Source: Burkholderia sp. Bp9143
Lineage (GTDB): Bacteria; Pseudomonadota; Gammaproteobacteria; Burkholderiales; Burkholderiaceae
Assembly: GCF_003853645.1 (NCBI RefSeq)
Contig: NZ_QTPO01000002.1
Coordinates: 186,001 to 250,000 of the forward strand
Length of the DNA stretch: 64,000 bases
Reading direction: 5' to 3'
Below the pieces are notes generated by a model. The model did not search any database, was not told the DNA's origin, and saw only the letters and a list, made by a program, of their open reading frames with translations. The position numbers were made by a program, and so were the translations under genes. Positions 60,659 through 64,000 of this stretch are shown one piece after another (the stretch's first letter is position 1; each line of letters starts with the position of its first letter).

Positions 60659-60686
60659 TTGTCCGAAAAATCGGTTTTGCTACATT
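60659..60686 (+). promoter_or_regulatory. Candidate promoter of the porin gene
   Basis: TTGTCC (60659-60664) and TACATT (60681-60686) are 16 bases apart, with TG one base before the -10 (extended -10). It leaves a leader of about 90 bases, AT-rich, which could be a target for small-RNA control. Confidence 0.45.
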
Positions 60687-60779
60687 ACGTGCGACTTCTT
60701 GCGAAGTTGATGGGGCCCGTCACCACAACATAACTATCCGCCCCGCCAAAAAAATTCAGTGATTCTTGGAGATCCGTTA

Positions 60780-61937
60780 ATGAAAAAGTCGCTTCTCGCG
60801 CTCGTCGCGCTGGGCGCGTTTGCTGGCGCAGCCCATGCGCAAAGCAGCGTGACGCTTTACGGCATCATCGACGAAGGCTTCATCTTCAACAACAACGCCA
60901 AGGGCGGCCATCTGTACGGTCTGGCAAGCGGCGTGATGCAAGGCAGCCGCTTCGGCCTGCGCGGCACCGAAGATCTGGGCAGCGGCCTGAAGGCGATCTT
61001 CGTGCTCGAGAACGGTTTTGACGTCAACTCCGGCAAGCTCGGCCAAGGCGGCCTGATGTTCGGCCGCCAGGCTTACGTCGGCCTGTCGAGCCAGTACGGT
61101 ACGGTCACGCTGGGTCGCCAGTACGACTCCGTCGTCGACTTCGTTGGCCCGCTCGAGGCAGGCGACCAGTGGGGCGGCTACATCGCCGCTCACCCGGGCG
61201 ACCTCGACAACTTCAACAACGCGTACCGTGTGAACAACGCGGTCAAGTACATGAGCCCGAGCTACGGCGGCTTCACGTTCGGCGGCATGTACAGCTTCGG
61301 TGGCCAGGCCGGCCAGTTCTCGAAGAACCAGGTCTGGTCGCTCGGCGCCGGTTACAACAACGGCCCGCTGGTGTTGGGTGTCGGCTACTTGAACGCACGC
61401 ACGCCGGCGAACTTCGGCGGCATGTTCAACACGGGCGCGTCGGCTGCTGCGACGGCTGTGTCGTCACCCGTCTACGGCGCCTATGCGAACAGCGCGAACA
61501 CGTACCAGGTCATCGGCGCGGGCGGCGCATACACGTTCGGCGCGGCAACGATCGGCGCGACGTACTCGAACACGAAGTTCAAGGGCTTCTCGGTGGGTCC
61601 GTTCGTGAACCAGACCGCGACGTTCAACAACGGCGAAATCAACTTCAAGTATCAGCTGACCCCTGCGCTGATCGTCGGCGCAGCGTACGACTACACGCAA
61701 GGCAGCAAGATCGACGGCAACTCGGCAGCCAAGTACCACCAAGGCTCGCTGGGCGTCGATTACTTCCTGTCGAAGCGCACTGACGTCTACGTGATCGGCG
61801 TGTATCAGCATGCGTCGGGCAACGCGCTCAACGCGGCAGGCGACGTCGTTCAGGCACATGCTTCGATCAACGGTCTCGATCCGTCGACGACCAGCAACCA
61901 GGTCGCAGCGCGCGTCGGCATCCGTCACAAGTTCTAA
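60780..61937 (+). CDS. Outer-membrane porin (OpcP/Gram-negative porin family)
   Basis: A 385-residue trimeric general porin. The signal peptide MKKSLLALVALGAFAGAAHA is cleaved before QSSVTLYGIIDEG, the standard first strand of Burkholderia porins. FGRQAYVGLSSQYGTVTLGRQY is the conserved L3-proximal block, and the last residues VGIRHKF end in the Phe needed for outer-membrane insertion. The ATG at 60780 follows GGAG; the frame extends seven codons upstream. Codon use is biased as in a highly expressed gene. Confidence 0.95.
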   Translation: MKKSLLALVALGAFAGAAHAQSSVTLYGIIDEGFIFNNNAKGGHLYGLASGVMQGSRFGLRGTEDLGSGLKAIFVLENGFDVNSGKLGQGGLMFGRQAYVGLSSQYGTVTLGRQYDSVVDFVGPLEAGDQWGGYIAAHPGDLDNFNNAYRVNNAVKYMSPSYGGFTFGGMYSFGGQAGQFSKNQVWSLGAGYNNGPLVLGVGYLNARTPANFGGMFNTGASAAATAVSSPVYGAYANSANTYQVIGAGGAYTFGAATIGATYSNTKFKGFSVGPFVNQTATFNNGEINFKYQLTPALIVGAAYDYTQGSKIDGNSAAKYHQGSLGVDYFLSKRTDVYVIGVYQHASGNALNAAGDVVQAHASINGLDPSTTSNQVAARVGIRHKF

Positions 61938-61967
61938 TCAGCTTGCCTGACAAGCCGCAGCATATTG

Positions 61968-61996
61968 AAGGCGCCTTCGGGCGCCTTTTTCTTTTT
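61968..61996 (+). terminator. Rho-independent terminator after the porin gene
   Basis: AAGGCGCC (61968-61975) pairs with GGCGCCTT (61980-61987) around a TTCG tetraloop, followed by T-rich bases to 61996. The rest of the gap to fadD (to 62246) shows no gene. Confidence 0.93.
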
Positions 61997-62246
61997 GGGG
62001 CCGGGAAGTGGTGAGCGGTGAGCTGGATGGTCGGTGCACACCGCATTCACGGATGCGTACCGTTCGCGGTGCCCCATCGACCCGCACGCTATTGCCGGCT
62101 GCCCGCGGCTTGCACCGAGGTGCCGCGCCATTCGACACGGGCAGCCCGGCCGAGACGTTCCGTCGACGCGCCGCGCCGGGTCGAACGTGCATCGTTCCGG
62201 CGAAAGCCAAATGGTGCGCCGCAACTCCGATGCCGGCACCACAAAC

Positions 62247-62271
62247 AAAAAAGCCCGGCACAGGCCGGGCT
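62247..62271 (-). terminator. Rho-independent terminator after fadD
   Basis: AGCCCGGC (62252-62259) pairs with GCCGGGCT (62264-62271); the A-run at 62247-62252 gives the U-tract on the minus strand. 20 bases past the fadD stop. Confidence 0.9.
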
Positions 62272-62290
62272 CGTTCGTTCGACTTCGGTG

Positions 62291-63964
62291 TTACGCGCGT
62301 CCGTCGCGCAGTTCGCGCCGCAGGATCTTGCCGACGTTCGTCTTCGGCAGTTCCGTGCGGAACTCGACGAGTTTCGGCCGCTTGTAGCCGGTGAGCCGCT
62401 CCTTGCAGTACGCGAGGATGTCCTTGTCGGTCAGTGCCGGGTCCTTCTTCACGACGAACAGCTTCACGGCTTCTCCCGAGTGCTCGTCCGGAACGCCGAC
62501 CGCTGCCACCTCGAACACGCCCGGGTGCGACGCCACCACGTCCTCGACCTCGTTCGGATACACGTTGAAACCGGATACCAGGATCATGTCCTTCTTCCGG
62601 TCGACGATCTTCACGTAACCGCGCGCGTCCATCACGCCGACGTCGCCGGTCTTGAAGAAACCGTCCGGGAACATGACCTTCGCGGTTTCGTCCGGACGGT
62701 TCCAGTAGCCGGCCATGACCTGCGGCCCGCGGATGCAGATCTCGCCCGGTTCGCCGAGCGCGACGTCGTTGCCGGCGTCGTCGCGGATGGCAACTTCAGT
62801 CGATGGCAGCGGCAGGCCGATCGTCCCGCTATATTCAGTCGCAGTCACCGGGTTGCAGGTCGCAACCGGCGACGTTTCGGACAGGCCATACCCTTCGACG
62901 ATCGCCGTATGGGTCTTCTCATACCAGCGCTTCGCGACGCCTTCCTGGATCGCCATGCCGCCGCCGTTGGCGATCACGAGCTTCGACAGGTCGAGCAGGT
63001 TGAATTCGGGATGGTTCAGCAGTGCGTTGTACAGCGTGTTGACCGCCGGAATCGTCGAGATCTGATAACCCTTCAGTTCCTTGATCATGCCGCCAATGTC
63101 GCGCGGATTCGGAATCAGGATGCCCATGCCGCCCGTGCGCATCGTCAGGAAGCCGCAGACCGTCAGCGCGAACACGTGATAGAGGGGCAGCGCGACAACC
63201 GTCACGAACTGCTTCACGTCGGGGTACTTCTCGTGCGCGGGATGGTGCCACGCACCGGCCTGCAGCACGTTCGACACGATGTTCCGGTGCAGCAGCGTCG
63301 CGCCCTTCGCGACGCCCGTCGTCCCGCCCGTGTACTGGAGGAACGCGACGTCGTCGGGGCCGAGCTTCTGCGGCGTGAAGGTCTGCCGCGCCCCTTCCGA
63401 CAGCGCGGCCTTGAAGCGCGTGAACGACGGAAGCTGCCAGGCCGGCACCATCTTCTTCACGTTGCGCACGACGCAATTGACGAGCCAGCCCTTGATGCCC
63501 AGCAGGTCCCCCATCGACGCGACCACGACATGCTTGACGGCGGTATTGGCGATGACGGCCTGCAGCGTCGACGCGAAATTCTCGAGGATGACGATCGCCT
63601 CCGCCCCGCTGTCCTTCAGCTGATGTTCAAGCTCGCGCGGCGTATAGAGCGGATTGACGTTGACGACGGTGTAGCCCGCGCGGAGCACCGCAACGATCGC
63701 CACCGGGTACTGCAGCACGTTCGGCATCATGAGCGCGACGCGCGCGCCGCGCTTCAGGCCGCGCGACTGCAGCCACGCGCCGAACTGGCGCGACAGCACA
63801 TCGAGTTCGCCGTATGTGATGCTCTTGCCCATGCAGACGAACGCGTTGCGGTCGCGATACTGCTTGAAGCTTTCGTCGAGAAGATCCGGGATGGAAGGAT
63901 ACGGGGACGCGTCAATTTCGGCTGGAACGCCGGGTGGGTACGATTTCAGCCAAATTTTGTCCAT
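62291..63964 (-). CDS. fadD: Long-chain-fatty-acid--CoA ligase
   Basis: Activates long-chain fatty acids to acyl-CoA for beta-oxidation. The 557-residue protein is a complete ANL adenylating enzyme: the AMP-binding loop YTGGTTGVAKGATLLHRN (about 205-222), VEGYGLSETSPVATCNP (A5), the hinge DRKKDMILVSGFNVYPNE, and the C-terminal lysine in LPKTNVGKILRRELR. The ATG at 63964 starts MDKIWLKSYPPGVPAEID, the FadD-type start. The 36 bases upstream in the window are too short to judge a promoter. Confidence 0.95.
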   Translation of the reverse strand: MDKIWLKSYPPGVPAEIDASPYPSIPDLLDESFKQYRDRNAFVCMGKSITYGELDVLSRQFGAWLQSRGLKRGARVALMMPNVLQYPVAIVAVLRAGYTVVNVNPLYTPRELEHQLKDSGAEAIVILENFASTLQAVIANTAVKHVVVASMGDLLGIKGWLVNCVVRNVKKMVPAWQLPSFTRFKAALSEGARQTFTPQKLGPDDVAFLQYTGGTTGVAKGATLLHRNIVSNVLQAGAWHHPAHEKYPDVKQFVTVVALPLYHVFALTVCGFLTMRTGGMGILIPNPRDIGGMIKELKGYQISTIPAVNTLYNALLNHPEFNLLDLSKLVIANGGGMAIQEGVAKRWYEKTHTAIVEGYGLSETSPVATCNPVTATEYSGTIGLPLPSTEVAIRDDAGNDVALGEPGEICIRGPQVMAGYWNRPDETAKVMFPDGFFKTGDVGVMDARGYVKIVDRKKDMILVSGFNVYPNEVEDVVASHPGVFEVAAVGVPDEHSGEAVKLFVVKKDPALTDKDILAYCKERLTGYKRPKLVEFRTELPKTNVGKILRRELRDGRA

Positions 63965-64000
63965 ACTACGCGTCTCCTCACAGATTTTCGAATGGTCGTG

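Overview
The window is high-GC chromosomal DNA from a beta-proteobacterium, almost certainly a Burkholderia (probably Burkholderia cepacia complex, main chromosome). The basis is gene content and order: prmA-DUF3426-tpx-PfkB kinase-glycine-zipper lipoprotein, a lysine/alanine-repeat histone H1-like protein, the nrdA/nrdB pair, pilBCD-coaE-zapD-yacG, a complete mraZ-to-ftsZ division and cell-wall cluster, a coq7 hydroxylase and a classical Burkholderia porin. Nearly everything is core genome; species assignment is inference.

Layout. Bases 1-7.2 kb (plus strand): tail of a TlpA-like thioredoxin protein, aroQ, accB-accC, prmA, a DUF3426 membrane protein, tpx, a PfkB-family kinase and a glycine-zipper lipoprotein, ending at a strong terminator. 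7.3-15.3 kb (minus strand): histone H1-like gene, nrdB, nrdA with a promoter overlapped by two NrdR boxes, ampD, a small PP0621-like protein and a CcsA/YpjD-like membrane protein. 15.4-17.5 kb: ffh and an hpt-like phosphoribosyltransferase (plus), meeting marC-proS (minus) at a shared terminator. 20-21.4 kb: rppH and a CNP1-like lipoprotein. 21.4-24.7 kb (minus): rplU-rpmA, obgE and proB. 24.8-26 kb: ispB and tRNA-Pro(CGG).

26-27.2 kb is the only clearly mobile DNA. A 52-bp direct copy of the 3' part of tRNA-Pro brackets about 1.1 kb holding the first ~108 codons of a tyrosine-type integrase fused tail-to-tail to the first ~32 codons of an excisionase/AlpA-like helix-turn-helix gene. It is the scar of an integrated element that lost its interior. 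Near each end is the same 21-bp TTGCGGCAA-type repeat.

27.3-33.9 kb (plus): a CorC/CBS transporter, pilB-pilC-pilD, coaE, zapD and yacG. 34-36.6 kb (minus): a MutT-type Nudix hydrolase, a DUF815 ATPase and argJ. 36.7-40.3 kb: secA (minus) and, divergently, a DciA/DUF721 gene. 40.3-59.6 kb (minus): lpxC and a peroxiredoxin at the end of the division/peptidoglycan cluster, which reads mraZ-rsmH-ftsL-ftsI-murE-murF-mraY-murD-ftsW-murG-murC-ddlB-ftsQ-ftsA-ftsZ, with seven start/stop overlaps of four bases. Its promoter overlaps five MraZ-type repeats spaced exactly 10 bp apart. The window closes with coq7 (minus), a porin (plus) and fadD (minus).

I do not see a complete undescribed system. The best leads are the tRNA-Pro element scar with its end repeats and imported terminator, an orphan plus-strand terminator in a 437-bp gap that may end an unannotated small RNA, the MraZ operator geometry, and a compositionally odd patch inside rsmH.
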